This document shows positions 25,801-34,719 of a stretch of DNA of 64,000 nucleotides, in pieces (the stretch's first letter is position 1; every line of letters begins with the position of its first letter). Under the pieces are notes generated by a model. It made no database searches and was not told the DNA's origin. It saw nothing but the letters and a program-made list of their open reading frames with translations. The DNA is taken from NCBI GenBank assembly GCA_017307735.1, contig JAFKGR010000003.1, positions 186,001-250,000 on the forward strand. The letters run 5' to 3'. Position numbers and translations under genes: made by a program. Origin of the DNA: Chitinophagaceae bacterium (GTDB taxonomy: Bacteria; Bacteroidota; Bacteroidia; Chitinophagales; Chitinophagaceae).

Positions 25801-27559
25801 AGATGAACCTTATCGAATCAAAGGCGACATCGCAACAAATCTCGCTGACTCAACCAGCCCGCTATCAGGAAATATCAAACTTGACAATTCCGGGATTCAT
25901 GTATTGGGAAGTTTTCTGGTTGGGATTGTGGACGATGTAAGAGGAAGGGCAACAGGAAATCTGACTTTGTCAGGAACTTTGAATCATCCCGAGCTGACAG
26001 GCAAAGTATCGCTGGACAGCACATCGATGACGGTGGATTATACCCAATGCCGGTACACGATGAAACCAAACAGCATAATCACATTCAATCCGGATGAGAT
26101 AGATTTCGGAACCATCACTCTTTATGACATCAATAAAAAAACAGCCACACTCAGCGGCAAAATATTTCACAATGCATTTGACAATTTTTTCTTCAATGAC
26201 CTGCATATAAAAACCAATGACAATTTTCTTTTACTGAATACCACCTCAAGAGATAACAAAGAATTTTATGGTACCGTAAAAGGCCAGGCAGAATTATCAC
26301 TCAACGGTTTTGTAACCGACATGAGAATGTCAATCAAAGGAGAACCCACAGACAGCAGCACCATCTTTTTACCTATCGGAGAAACTGTTGAAAGCGAAGG
26401 GCTGGATTATATCGAGTTCGTTCAGTTTGGTCATGAAATGACGGCAAATACCCGCGTGGTAAAAAATACAAATATCAGGGTTGACATGGAAGTCACTGCC
26501 AATCCCCTGGCCAAAATCAATGTAATTCTGGATGAAACCACCGGCGACATCATTGAAGCAAGAGGCAATGGAAAATTACTAATATCCGTTGGCACAACAG
26601 ATCCGCTGACTATTCGCGGAAGATACAATGTTGAGCAGGGTGATTACACTTTCAATTTTCAGACTTTTGTGAAAACACCTTTCACACTCCAGCAGGGATT
26701 TATTGAGTGGCAGGGCGACCCTTATCTTGCCACAATGAACATTGATGCGGTTTATCGCGCAACAAATGTAGATCTGAGCAACATCCCGACCAGTACCGGA
26801 ATGTCAAATGCGAAAGGAGATATCGACATCATTTTCAAACTCAGAGGTACGCTGAAAGATCCAAGCCCGACATTCGAATTTCAGTTCCCATTCGACAATC
26901 CACTCAAGAGTGACCCTATTGCCAGTGAATATCTGAAATCGAGATTCCAATCGGACAATAACCAGCTCCTGAATCAGGTAGCTTCACTTCTTTTGTTTAA
27001 TACTTTTCTCACTACCAACCAGGGTGGAATGCTTGCCGGGAATGCCACCGGATATTTCGTAACTAAAACTGTCGGGCAGCTTCTTTCTGCTACGCTGACC
27101 TCCTCCCTGAATTCATGGCTTCAAAAACTAATCAAAACAAATACGGTAAACCTTTATACCAACATCAATACCGCGGATCTCAGTTTTCAGAAATCAATCA
27201 ATGAACAACAGATCCAAAACCTGGGAGATTTCGGACTAAGAACTTCGTTGCTTCACAATAAACTGTTGATAAATGCCGGAGGAAATCTGGACAGGCTCAA
27301 CCCAAGCCTGTCAAATAATAACAGCAACTTCCTTTTCACACCTGATGTTTCCTTTGAATACCTGATTTCTCCCAATGGAAACCTGAGAGTCATCGGTTTC
27401 AATCGCAGCGATGCAGACCAGGGAAATATTGTCGGAATTACAAGGCGTAACAGAACAGGTATCCAGCTTTCCTACCGGAAAGACTTTGATTCATTCACCG
27501 AGTTTTTCACCGGGAAAAAGAAAAAGGCAAAACAGGCTTTGCAACAACAAAAAAGATAA
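22820..27559 (+). CDS. TamB/YtfN-like translocation and assembly module protein
   Basis: A 1579-aa, very beta-rich protein anchored by one N-terminal helix (about residues 5-32: L-K-T-L-L-G-V-L-V-L-L-L-V-L). It ends in a C-terminal DUF490/TamB domain (from about 1130), where G-D-Y-T-F-N-F-Q and I-E-W-Q-G-D-P-Y are family landmarks. TamB-like proteins span the periplasm as a hydrophobic groove and are linked to lipid transport and outer-membrane assembly. The start is a TTG: an in-frame stop lies just upstream, no in-frame ATG comes before the membrane helix, and the nearby ATG at 22809 is in another frame. No tamA homologue is adjacent. The mature region is AsmA-like, but the C-terminal domain favours TamB. 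Confidence 0.85.
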   Translation: MLKKVFKIFLKTLLGVLVLLLVLWIFLQTSFFQNFLVQRITKKLSKDLHTTVSIQHVNFSLFNRMALEKTLILDQKKDTLLYAGSLRVNITDWFFFKDQVVLHYIGLDDAVIHLNRKTPEWNYQFLMDYFRGGTKSSGKSNPMKLDLKIIALKNINIFQQDQWIGTDLYAGVKNLRIEADKLDLANQFLRINQITLNHPVFAQYDYDGLRPTGYKSPVNSKNTDTTGALAGWNITAKTISITNGQVAIVKETRRQPTPGLFDDQRVILSELNGVIHNTAFKSDTLKSKVDFSLIDRGGFRIKKFTANFKLAPGMMEFEDADIQTANSRLRDYFVMHYKSFNKDMNDFVHAVKIEGNFKDALVSSDDISYFAPELKSWKRNFILNGRITGKVENLTANNFSISSGKENFLSGDLSMRGLPDIDETFIDLRIKEMRTSYPQLAEFIPELRSITQPNIRSLGQIKYTGSFTGYYNDFVTFGNLATSIGSLKTDLHLKFKPNQIPVYSGTLSTGNFNLGKFLEESQIGNVAFDGKLNGSGFTENDIKIALDGIIQNIQFNNYTYTNIFAHGNVSKNLFSGSASIRDPNIMVDTLVGTINFSNKNPFFNFYADVLRLNLKPLGFSNGDVSMIGRFNFDFTGKTIDDFVGNARVTDARLWANGKQLSFDSLNISSSVFENSKLLTLRTNELEATINGNFKIVDLKEAFLLFLNKYYPAYVHKPSRKIDNQDFTFMIHTRNISDFINLFDKRLSGLDESVFQGNVNIQKNIFDLQSTIPQFKFSNIALNGINIQSKGGRDSLQLEMDIEDVVFNDSLHSPDTKLNLVASNDISEIHITTSSNKTLNSADLSANIQTMENGFDLKFHPSTFIINQKRWTIQGNSEFKLINDLITVNQLKLSQNGQEITVESHPSEFTNGNDISIGIKNLIMEDFTPLFFKYPKMQGLLSGNVLITDPFKKPTVAFNTSFDQFIFENDTVGTVKVSGNYLKNTGSLTASLVSEDEPYRIKGDIATNLADSTSPLSGNIKLDNSGIHVLGSFLVGIVDDVRGRATGNLTLSGTLNHPELTGKVSLDSTSMTVDYTQCRYTMKPNSIITFNPDEIDFGTITLYDINKKTATLSGKIFHNAFDNFFFNDLHIKTNDNFLLLNTTSRDNKEFYGTVKGQAELSLNGFVTDMRMSIKGEPTDSSTIFLPIGETVESEGLDYIEFVQFGHEMTANTRVVKNTNIRVDMEVTANPLAKINVILDETTGDIIEARGNGKLLISVGTTDPLTIRGRYNVEQGDYTFNFQTFVKTPFTLQQGFIEWQGDPYLATMNIDAVYRATNVDLSNIPTSTGMSNAKGDIDIIFKLRGTLKDPSPTFEFQFPFDNPLKSDPIASEYLKSRFQSDNNQLLNQVASLLLFNTFLTTNQGGMLAGNATGYFVTKTVGQLLSATLTSSLNSWLQKLIKTNTVNLYTNINTADLSFQKSINEQQIQNLGDFGLRTSLLHNKLLINAGGNLDRLNPSLSNNNSNFLFTPDVSFEYLISPNGNLRVIGFNRSDADQGNIVGITRRNRTGIQLSYRKDFDSFTEFFTGKKKKAKQALQQQKR

Positions 27560-27636
27560 ATTCTCTTGGTAACGATTCTGTTTAATTCGTTTTAAAATCA
27601 CCCTATGCCATGATACCTGATTTCCGTCAATTCATC

Positions 27637-27644
27637 TACTTTTG
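27637..27644 (+). promoter_or_regulatory. TAnnTTTG box before the MutS-family gene
   Basis: TACTTTTG followed by C-C ends 5 nt before the ATG at 27650. No -33 TTG is visible. A near-leaderless transcript would follow if it is real. Confidence 0.35.
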
Positions 27645-27649
27645 CCGCC

Positions 27650-29443
27650 ATGGCTGACAGCATGAGAGAATATTACGAGCAATGTATCGCTTCTGAAAAA
27701 AGCCGGTTACAGATTTTGCAAAGAAGAAGATCTGCATTGGGATGGCTCCGCATAGGCCCCATTCTTGCTATCGTGCTGGTTTTTTATTTTCTGTGGAATG
27801 TAGGATGGATCTATGTCGGAATCGGATCGGCGATTTTTCTTTTTGTATTCATAAGGTTGGTTCATGCAGATGTCACTCACCTTGAAAAAATAAAATTTAC
27901 AAAAACAAAAATTCTCCTTTTTGAAAAAGAGCTTTCTTCCATCAACGGAGAATTTGTTTTCGACGATGGCCATCAATATATCGATCCGCTACATCCCTAT
28001 ACTTCCGATATGGATATTTTCGGCCCGTATTCTCTTTATCAATATCTCAACCGCACCACTTCAGATCCCGGAAGTGATTTGCTTGCCGGCTACCTGAAAG
28101 CCCCCGCAGAAAAATCAGTCATCCTGCAACGCCAGGAAGCCATAAAAGAATTATCTAACAATACGCCCTGGATCAAAGACCTGCAGACTTATAGTACCAT
28201 GCAGCGATTCACCAATGACACAAAAAACAAACTGGAAGCATGGATTGAAATGCCCGCGTCATTTCAGAAATTTAAGCCATGGAAATGGCTGCGTTTTTTA
28301 TTGCCCGCAATTATTTTATCGATATTGTTTTTATATCTCAGCGGCTTTATCAGCGGATCATGGTTTGTATTTGCCTTGCTGGTATTTGCTGCTATCGCCT
28401 ATCAACTGGATAAAGTCATTGCCCCCATCCATCATCAGCTCGATGACATTGCATTTCGTTTAAAAATGTTGTCATCTTCCATCGATCTCATCGAAAAGAA
28501 AGAATTCCATTCGTTACTCCTTAAAGACATGCGATCCAGGTTATTTCAGGAAGAGTACAAAGCTTCTTCGGCAATAAAAAAAATCAGCAAATTGCTGGAA
28601 CGGCTTGATCTCAGGTACAACCTGGTTTTGTCATTCCCGCTGAATATCCTTTTGCTATGGAACCTTCAGCAAATTATAAGCCTTGAAAAATGGAGGGAAA
28701 AATATAAGAACGGACTAAAAAGCTGGCTTGAATCTATTGCTGAATTCGAAACACTCAACAGCTTTGGTATTTTCAGTTTTAATCACAGAGAAAATATTTT
28801 TCCTGAAATATTGGATAATTATTTTACCATTGAGGGTGAAGAGATCGGCCATCCGCTGATTCAGAAAGAAAAGAGGGTAAACAACCCCGTGCATATTATT
28901 TCATCAGGAAAAGTAATGCTGGTTACCGGTTCAAATATGGCAGGAAAAAGCACTTACCTGAGAAGCATTGGCGTGAATTGCATTCTCGCCTTTTGCGGAT
29001 CTTCCGTTTGTGCTTCCTCATTCAGGATATCTCATGTTTCACTGATCAGCAGCATGCGGATTGCAGATAATCTGCAGGAAAGCACTTCCACGTTTTATGC
29101 AGAGCTTAAAAAACTCAAAGTGATTATTGATCACGTAAATGCCAAAGAAAAAATATTCATACTCCTCGACGAAATATTGCGCGGCACAAATTCCATTGAC
29201 CGGCACACCGGTTCAAAAGCATTAATCAAACAATTGATTGAAAAAAAAGCCTCTGCAATTGTAGCCACCCATGATTTGGAACTGGCCGAAATCAAAGAAC
29301 CCTATGCTGAAAATATTATTAACTACCATTTTGATGTGCAGGTAGAAAATGAAGAATTATTTTTCGATTATAAACTCAAAGAAGGGATCTGCCGCAGCAT
29401 GAATGCTACCATTCTTATGAAGAAAATCGGGATAGAAATCTGA
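27650..29443 (+). CDS. Membrane-anchored MutS-family ATPase
   Basis: A 597-aa protein. Two hydrophobic hairpins (about 33-71 and 213-253) are followed by a helical core and a C-terminal MutS ATPase domain. Walker A is G-S-N-M-A-G-K-S-T (427-435), the S-T-F-Y-A-E-L signature is at 480-486, Walker B is I-L-L-D-E (504-508), then G-T-N-S (512-515) and the switch His541 in A-T-H-D-L-E-L. The mismatch-recognition domain of MutS (F-x-E) and the connector are absent. This is the architecture of the 'MutS-related' membrane proteins, whose role is not known. It stands alone and is convergent with rseP. Classical mismatch repair is unlikely. Confidence 0.85.
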   Translation: MADSMREYYEQCIASEKSRLQILQRRRSALGWLRIGPILAIVLVFYFLWNVGWIYVGIGSAIFLFVFIRLVHADVTHLEKIKFTKTKILLFEKELSSINGEFVFDDGHQYIDPLHPYTSDMDIFGPYSLYQYLNRTTSDPGSDLLAGYLKAPAEKSVILQRQEAIKELSNNTPWIKDLQTYSTMQRFTNDTKNKLEAWIEMPASFQKFKPWKWLRFLLPAIILSILFLYLSGFISGSWFVFALLVFAAIAYQLDKVIAPIHHQLDDIAFRLKMLSSSIDLIEKKEFHSLLLKDMRSRLFQEEYKASSAIKKISKLLERLDLRYNLVLSFPLNILLLWNLQQIISLEKWREKYKNGLKSWLESIAEFETLNSFGIFSFNHRENIFPEILDNYFTIEGEEIGHPLIQKEKRVNNPVHIISSGKVMLVTGSNMAGKSTYLRSIGVNCILAFCGSSVCASSFRISHVSLISSMRIADNLQESTSTFYAELKKLKVIIDHVNAKEKIFILLDEILRGTNSIDRHTGSKALIKQLIEKKASAIVATHDLELAEIKEPYAENIINYHFDVQVENEELFFDYKLKEGICRSMNATILMKKIGIEI

Positions 29444-29469
29444 ATTAAAAATACTCCGGAAACCGGTAA

Positions 29470-30861
29470 CTAATGCCCTCTTCCGTATCCAAACCAATCA
29501 TTGAAATTGGCAAAGAGTAACAGCCCAAACAGAATTACCATGCCTATAATTTGCGCATATTCCAGAAACTTATCGCTCGGTTTACGTCCTGTAATCATTT
29601 CCACCAAAGTGAAAACAACATGTCCTCCGTCCAATGCTGGAATGGGTAACAGGTTCATGAAAGCAAGGATGATGGAGAAAAATGCCGTCACTCTCCAGAA
29701 TGCCTGCCAGTTCCAACCGGTATCGGGGAAAATGGATGCCATGGCTTTGAAACCTCCAAGTCCTTTGTAGGCGCCGGTTTCAGGGTTCAGTATCAGTTTA
29801 AATTGTTGTAAATAAAAATTCAGTTGCTCACCGGTTTTTCTTACTCCGGCGGGGAAGGATGCAAGAAAACCATAATTCATGGTTTGCTGTTTCAATATTC
29901 CGAGGCTATCCGCCTGATCACTATTGATGACATAAAACCCGATTTTACCATCAATATTCACCAAAACTTTTTTTGAAATTTCTTTTCCATCCCGCAAAAT
30001 CCTGAGAAGGACAGTATCCCCTGCGTGTGCCTGTAACACCGGAGCCAATTGGTCAAAATACCTTACCGGCAAACTATCCACACCGATAATCTGATCAAAT
30101 TTTTTCAATCCTGCATCTATTGCATTTCTTGATTCGGCACCTGCCAAATCACCTATGATGATGGGTTCACGTGGCATTACAAGCGGATTACGGCCACCTT
30201 TCTTTTCTACCAACTGCTCAATAAAATTCTTTGGTATATGAATGGTTTCTTTTTGGCCGTTGCGGATCACCTCAATGTTATTTCCCAATAAAATCTTTGC
30301 ATTGAGATCATCAAAATATTGAACAGGTTCGCCGTTGATGGAAACAATCTTATCCCCATTTTCCAAACCTGCTTTGCTGATCAGGCTGTCGGTAACCCAC
30401 ACACCATCGTGCACGCTCGACATCGGTAATTTCTGTTCGCCCCATTTGTAAAGTACCATGGCGTAAATAAAAAACGCGAGCAACACATTCATGGTCACAC
30501 CTGCAAGCATGATAATCAGCCTTTGCCAGGCCGGTTTACTTCTGAATTCCCAAGGCTGAGGCGCTTGTTTCATTTGCTCCTTGTCCATGCTCTCGTCGAT
30601 CATCCCTGCAATTTTTACATAACCTCCCAAAGGAAGCCATCCGATTCCATATTCAGTATCTCCGATTTTTTTCTTAAAAATGGAAAACCAGGGATCAAAA
30701 AACAAGTAAAACTTATCAACCCTGCATTTAAACAATTTGGCAGTCAGAAAATGTCCAAACTCATGAATAATCACAAGAATGGAAAGTGAGAAAAGTAAAT
30801 ATCCTGCCTGCAAACCCACAGCCGGCCAGTTGATGGCCAATATACTTGAATAGTTCACCAT
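29470..30861 (-). CDS. rseP: Site-2 zinc metalloprotease RseP
   Basis: An intramembrane protease that cuts anti-sigma factors and leftover signal peptides in the inner membrane. The zinc site is H-E-F-G-H (33-37) in the first membrane helix plus the L-D-G-G-H motif (P-I-P-A-L-D-G-G-H) near the C-terminus. Between them is a PDZ-like region with G-D-K-I-V-S-I-N-G and a second copy near D-Q-I-I-G-V-D-S-L. I start at the ATG at 30861 (463 aa); the longer frame begins with TTG. The gene follows dxr by 33 bp, a pairing also seen in many other bacteria. Confidence 0.93.
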   Translation of the reverse strand: MVNYSSILAINWPAVGLQAGYLLFSLSILVIIHEFGHFLTAKLFKCRVDKFYLFFDPWFSIFKKKIGDTEYGIGWLPLGGYVKIAGMIDESMDKEQMKQAPQPWEFRSKPAWQRLIIMLAGVTMNVLLAFFIYAMVLYKWGEQKLPMSSVHDGVWVTDSLISKAGLENGDKIVSINGEPVQYFDDLNAKILLGNNIEVIRNGQKETIHIPKNFIEQLVEKKGGRNPLVMPREPIIIGDLAGAESRNAIDAGLKKFDQIIGVDSLPVRYFDQLAPVLQAHAGDTVLLRILRDGKEISKKVLVNIDGKIGFYVINSDQADSLGILKQQTMNYGFLASFPAGVRKTGEQLNFYLQQFKLILNPETGAYKGLGGFKAMASIFPDTGWNWQAFWRVTAFFSIILAFMNLLPIPALDGGHVVFTLVEMITGRKPSDKFLEYAQIIGMVILFGLLLFANFNDWFGYGRGH

Positions 30862-30894
30862 CCAGTTGAGTAAATTGTTGAACAAATAATAATG

Positions 30895-32061
30895 TTATAA
30901 ATTAATCAGCGAGGCCGCAAAATTACGAGCCTCTGCATCGCTCTCAAAATAATCAGAAAGATTTGGCTTTTCTATATAATTTATTTTTTCCATAGACTTT
31001 TCAATCATTCCTGTAATATCCAAAAATCCGATCCGGTTATTCAAAAATGCCCATACCGCAATCTCATTGGCTGCATTCAGCACAGCCGGCATGTTTCCTC
31101 CCTTTTCCATAGCCGCTCTTGCAAGAGTCAGATTCCTGAAAGTTTTGTAATCCGGTTCCTCAAATTCCAATACTGGTATTTTTTTGAAATTTAACCTCGG
31201 ATTGGGCGCTTTCAGCCTCGAGGGAAAAGTTAGCGCATATTGAATCGGAATTTTCATATCGGGCAACCCCATCTGTGCTTTGACACTTCCGTCTTCAAAC
31301 TGCACCATGCTATGTACGATACTTTGACGGTGAACGATAACTTCAATCTGGTCAGGCATAAGGTTAAAAAGCCATTTGGACTCCATCATCTGAAGCCCTT
31401 TGTTCATCAGCGTTGCCGAATCCACTGTGGATTTGGCGCCCATATTCCAGTTGGGATGCTGAAGGGCATGTTCCCTTTTTACATTTACCAGAAAATTTGG
31501 TTTCTTTCCCAGAAATGGTCCACCACTCGCCGTAAGAATAATCTTTTCAATTTTATTTCTCGTTTCTCCAATCAGGCATTGAAAAATGGCTGAATGTTCG
31601 CTGTCCACAGGAATAATGGGAGCTCTTTTTTCGACGGCCAACTGCATGACAAGGTCCCCTGCCACGACCAATGTTTCTTTATTGGCCAGTGCGATGGTTT
31701 TTCCGGATTCCACAGCTTTTATGGTAGGCCGCAATCCTGCAAATCCGACGATGGCGTCGAGCATGATGTCATAGGTATCAAATGCAGCCACCTCTTCGAG
31801 CGAATTTTCACCGGCAAAAACTTTCACATCTGTAGATGCAAGTGCATCCTTCACTCCTTTGTACTTGCTTTCATCACCGATAACTATCGCATTGGGTTTA
31901 AAAATAAGGGCCTGCTCAATCAGCAACTTATCATTATTGTGTGCAGTCAGTATTTCAACCTCGAACAAGTCGGGAAAAGTTTTGATCACCTCCAATGTTT
32001 GTTTACCAACGGAGCCAGTGGAACCAAAAACCGCAATTCTTCTTTTATAATTCTCTGCCAT
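30895..32061 (-). CDS. dxr: 1-deoxy-D-xylulose 5-phosphate reductoisomerase
   Basis: Second enzyme of the MEP isoprenoid pathway, making 2-C-methyl-D-erythritol 4-phosphate with NADPH. The N-terminal nucleotide site is F-G-S-T-G-S-V-G (12-19). The metal and substrate site shows P-V-D-S-E-H-S-A-I-F-Q and later S-T-V-D-S-A-T-L-M-N-K-G. Length 388 aa is typical. It lies 34 bp downstream of argH and upstream of rseP. It supplies precursors for chain-elongating prenyltransferases such as the one at 4537-5499. Confidence 0.96.
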   Translation of the reverse strand: MAENYKRRIAVFGSTGSVGKQTLEVIKTFPDLFEVEILTAHNNDKLLIEQALIFKPNAIVIGDESKYKGVKDALASTDVKVFAGENSLEEVAAFDTYDIMLDAIVGFAGLRPTIKAVESGKTIALANKETLVVAGDLVMQLAVEKRAPIIPVDSEHSAIFQCLIGETRNKIEKIILTASGGPFLGKKPNFLVNVKREHALQHPNWNMGAKSTVDSATLMNKGLQMMESKWLFNLMPDQIEVIVHRQSIVHSMVQFEDGSVKAQMGLPDMKIPIQYALTFPSRLKAPNPRLNFKKIPVLEFEEPDYKTFRNLTLARAAMEKGGNMPAVLNAANEIAVWAFLNNRIGFLDITGMIEKSMEKINYIEKPNLSDYFESDAEARNFAASLINL

Positions 32062-32095
32062 AAGTCATTTCTCCGGAAATGTTAGGAGAGGCAAT

Positions 32096-33427
32096 TTACT
32101 GTAATAATTTTTGAATAGCCTGATGTGCTTTTTCAAAATGAAATGATTTTACCGTTTTGGCTATTTCTTTTGCAATGGCATCATTCATCAGATTGCCCAT
32201 AGAACCTTCATGTGTGTGATGAAGTTTTCCGGAATGTTTGAAGGTACCTTTGTTTACCTGCTCTCCGATTTTGCGATAAGCATCTCTCAGCGGCATTCCT
32301 TTCAAAACCAGTTTATTCATCTCTTCTACAGTAAAAAGATATTTATATTTCTCATCTCTCAAAATACCTTTTTTGATGACAACATTCTTCATCATCATCG
32401 ACATCATTACAATGCAATCTTTCATTTTCTTAATGGCAGGAAAAGTAACTTCTTTGGTTAACTGATAATCTCTTTGGTATCCGGAAGGAAGATTTTGCAT
32501 CAAGGATCTCAGTTGGTTTGGCGATTCCTGAATGAGGTTGCAATGTGCCCTGATCAATTCAAAGACATCAGGATTCTTTTTATGAGGCATAATGCTGCTT
32601 CCTGTCGTGAACTCTTCAGGAAAGGAAATGAAACCAAAATTCTGATTCATAAAAATGCAGCAGTCCATACTAAACCGTGAAAGGGTGGACGCAAGATTTG
32701 ACAGAGATTGCAACAAAATTTTTTCTGATTTCCCTCTTGTCATTTGCGCATATACCACATTGTAATTCATATTTTCAAAACCAAGTAACCTCGTGGTCAT
32801 CGACCTGTCAATTGGAAATGAACTTCCAAATCCTGCTGCACTTCCCAACGGATTTTTATTGATCACATCCCAGGCTGCTTTCACAGCAACCAGATCGTCG
32901 GAAATACTCTCTGCATAAGCGCCAAACCACAAGCCGAAAGAAGAGGGCATGGCAAGCTGAAAATGTGTATATCCCGGAAGTAAATCTTCCTTATATTTCT
33001 CACTCAGTTCGATCAGCAAATCAAAAAGTTGTTTGGAAAGATGAACTATCTTTTCCGTTTCAGACCTCAAATACAGCTTGATATCAACTAACACCTGGTC
33101 GTTACGCGACCGGGCAGTATGTACTTTCTTTCCGGCATCTCCACAAGATTGGGTGAGCATCCATTCAATCTGGGAATGGATATCTTCAACATCTTCATTC
33201 AATGAAAACTTTTGCTGGCGAATATCTTCATAAATAGCTGTCAGGTGTTGCTTTAAAACGAGATAATCAGCCTTTTCCAACAAACCTGTTTCGCAAAGCA
33301 TCCTGATATGAGCCATCGTTCCCAACACATCAAACGGAGCCAGCAGCAAATCGAATTTTCTGTCATCTCCTACCGTAAAAAGGTCAACCTCTTTTTTTGA
33401 ATCTACATTTTTTTGCCACAGTTTCAT
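32096..33427 (-). CDS. argH: Argininosuccinate lyase
   Basis: Last step of arginine synthesis: splits argininosuccinate into arginine and fumarate. Fumarase/aspartase superfamily motifs are clear: T-A-R-S-R-N-D-Q (104-111) and the catalytic flexible loop G-S-S-I-M-P-H-K-K-N-P (276-286). I start at the ATG at 33427 (443 aa); the longer frame begins at TTG three codons earlier. A 212-bp gap separates it from argE, and no good promoter is visible there, so it is probably still part of the arginine transcript. Confidence 0.95.
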   Translation of the reverse strand: MKLWQKNVDSKKEVDLFTVGDDRKFDLLLAPFDVLGTMAHIRMLCETGLLEKADYLVLKQHLTAIYEDIRQQKFSLNEDVEDIHSQIEWMLTQSCGDAGKKVHTARSRNDQVLVDIKLYLRSETEKIVHLSKQLFDLLIELSEKYKEDLLPGYTHFQLAMPSSFGLWFGAYAESISDDLVAVKAAWDVINKNPLGSAAGFGSSFPIDRSMTTRLLGFENMNYNVVYAQMTRGKSEKILLQSLSNLASTLSRFSMDCCIFMNQNFGFISFPEEFTTGSSIMPHKKNPDVFELIRAHCNLIQESPNQLRSLMQNLPSGYQRDYQLTKEVTFPAIKKMKDCIVMMSMMMKNVVIKKGILRDEKYKYLFTVEEMNKLVLKGMPLRDAYRKIGEQVNKGTFKHSGKLHHTHEGSMGNLMNDAIAKEIAKTVKSFHFEKAHQAIQKLLQ

Positions 33428-33639
33428 ATTGTCCAAAAAGATTTTTTAATTTTATTTCTCACTGCCAATAGTGACCGGAGATACAATTCAACACAAAGAA
33501 ATTTTTACAAAAATTCGTCTGACCATTTAACCCATTGCCTAATACAATATCAGCATCTCTAATTCCAAACCAAAAGTTTTTCAATTCAAAATAATCGCCT
33601 TCGAATCTGCCGCGGCGGAAAAGCGCCTGAACCCGGAAT

Positions 33640-34719
33640 CTAATTCTCAAATAACTTTTCCAACCAATCCACATATAATGAAATCCCTTCTTTGATTTCG
33701 TGAAGATAAACAAACTCGTCTGCTGTGTGGCTCCGCGCTGAATTGCCGGGTCCACATTTGACCGCCGGAAAATCCATCAATGCCATATCGGAACACGTTG
33801 GTGAACCGAAAACTTCCATCCCGAGGGCTTTCCCGGATTTCACAAGCGGATGGTTTTCGGAAATAAACGAAGGTTTCAACCGCATAGAACGCGGATTGAT
33901 TTTACTTTTCATTTTTGATTTCAGAATATCCAGAATCTCTTCAAATGAATACAGGTCATTCACCCTCACATCTACCACAAAACGGCAACTTGAAGGCACC
34001 ACATTATGTGCTTTGTTTTCTGTCTCAATGGAGGTAACAGCTTTGTGCACGCTGCCAAGCCACTTTGATTTCTTTTCAAATGAAAATTCTTCAAGCCACT
34101 GAATATCTTTTATCGCCTTGTAAATCGCATTCTCACCTTCATCCCGGGCAGCATGTCCCGCCTTACCTGAAGCTTCACAATCCAGTACCAGCAGACCTTT
34201 TTCAGCAATGGCCATTTTCATTTGAGTAGGTTCGCCGACGATTCCCATATTAATTTTTGGAAGATGTGTCAATAACAATTCTGTTCCGTCTTTTCCACTG
34301 ACTTCTTCTTCCGCCGAAGCGGCAAAAATGATATTTACCGGAATTTCTTTTTCGTAGAAATAAAGGAATGCCGCCAGCAATGAAACCAACGGAGCTCCGG
34401 CATCATTACATCCCAAACCAAATAACTTATCATCTTTAATCAAAGGCCGGAAAGGGTCATTGGTATAATTTTTATTCGGCGGAACTGTATCGTGATGTGA
34501 GTTGAGGAGAATGGTTTTTTTACCTTCCGCAAAATTTTTATTCTTTGCGTATAAATTATTTTTAACCCTTTCGACAGGAATATTTTTATCTGAAAAATAT
34601 TTTTCTAAAATAACAGCAGTTTTATCTTCCTGTCTGCTAAGAGAAGGAACCTTAATCAATTCCTGCAAAACTGATAAAGCCTCATGATAAAGTTTTTCTA
34701 TTGTCGAAGACTTATTCAA
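33640..34719 (-). CDS. argE: M20-family deacylase of the arginine pathway (acetylornithine/acylcitrulline deacetylase)
   Basis: Zinc hydrolase that removes the N-acyl group during arginine synthesis. Metal-site motifs are S-H-H-D-T-V-P (74-80), the bridging Asp106 in C-N-D-A-G, the general base in E-E-E (137-139) and G-E-P-T (162-165). The 359-aa length suits the M20 family. In Bacteroidota, where argF' acts on an acylated ornithine, the substrate would be N-acylcitrulline (acetyl or succinyl) rather than acetylornithine. The start codon is TTG, overlapping the argB stop as TTGA; no other start lies near. Confidence 0.85.
   Translation of the reverse strand: MNKSSTIEKLYHEALSVLQELIKVPSLSRQEDKTAVILEKYFSDKNIPVERVKNNLYAKNKNFAEGKKTILLNSHHDTVPPNKNYTNDPFRPLIKDDKLFGLGCNDAGAPLVSLLAAFLYFYEKEIPVNIIFAASAEEEVSGKDGTELLLTHLPKINMGIVGEPTQMKMAIAEKGLLVLDCEASGKAGHAARDEGENAIYKAIKDIQWLEEFSFEKKSKWLGSVHKAVTSIETENKAHNVVPSSCRFVVDVRVNDLYSFEEILDILKSKMKSKINPRSMRLKPSFISENHPLVKSGKALGMEVFGSPTCSDMALMDFPAVKCGPGNSARSHTADEFVYLHEIKEGISLYVDWLEKLFEN

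Noticed and set aside
29447..29472. CCGG-TTT-CCGG stem between the MutS-family gene and rseP, as a terminator
   Set aside because: Only four base pairs, and the T-run is set back by four bases; too weak to call.
33466..33483. TCACT/AGTGA hairpin between argE and argH, as a terminator or attenuator
   Set aside because: A five-pair stem without a clean T-run; argH has no visible promoter, so I leave the operon undivided.
33459..33755. 98-codon minus-strand frame between argE and argH
   Set aside because: Overlaps the 3' end of argE in another frame, is Phe- and Arg-rich without motifs, and shows no start signal.
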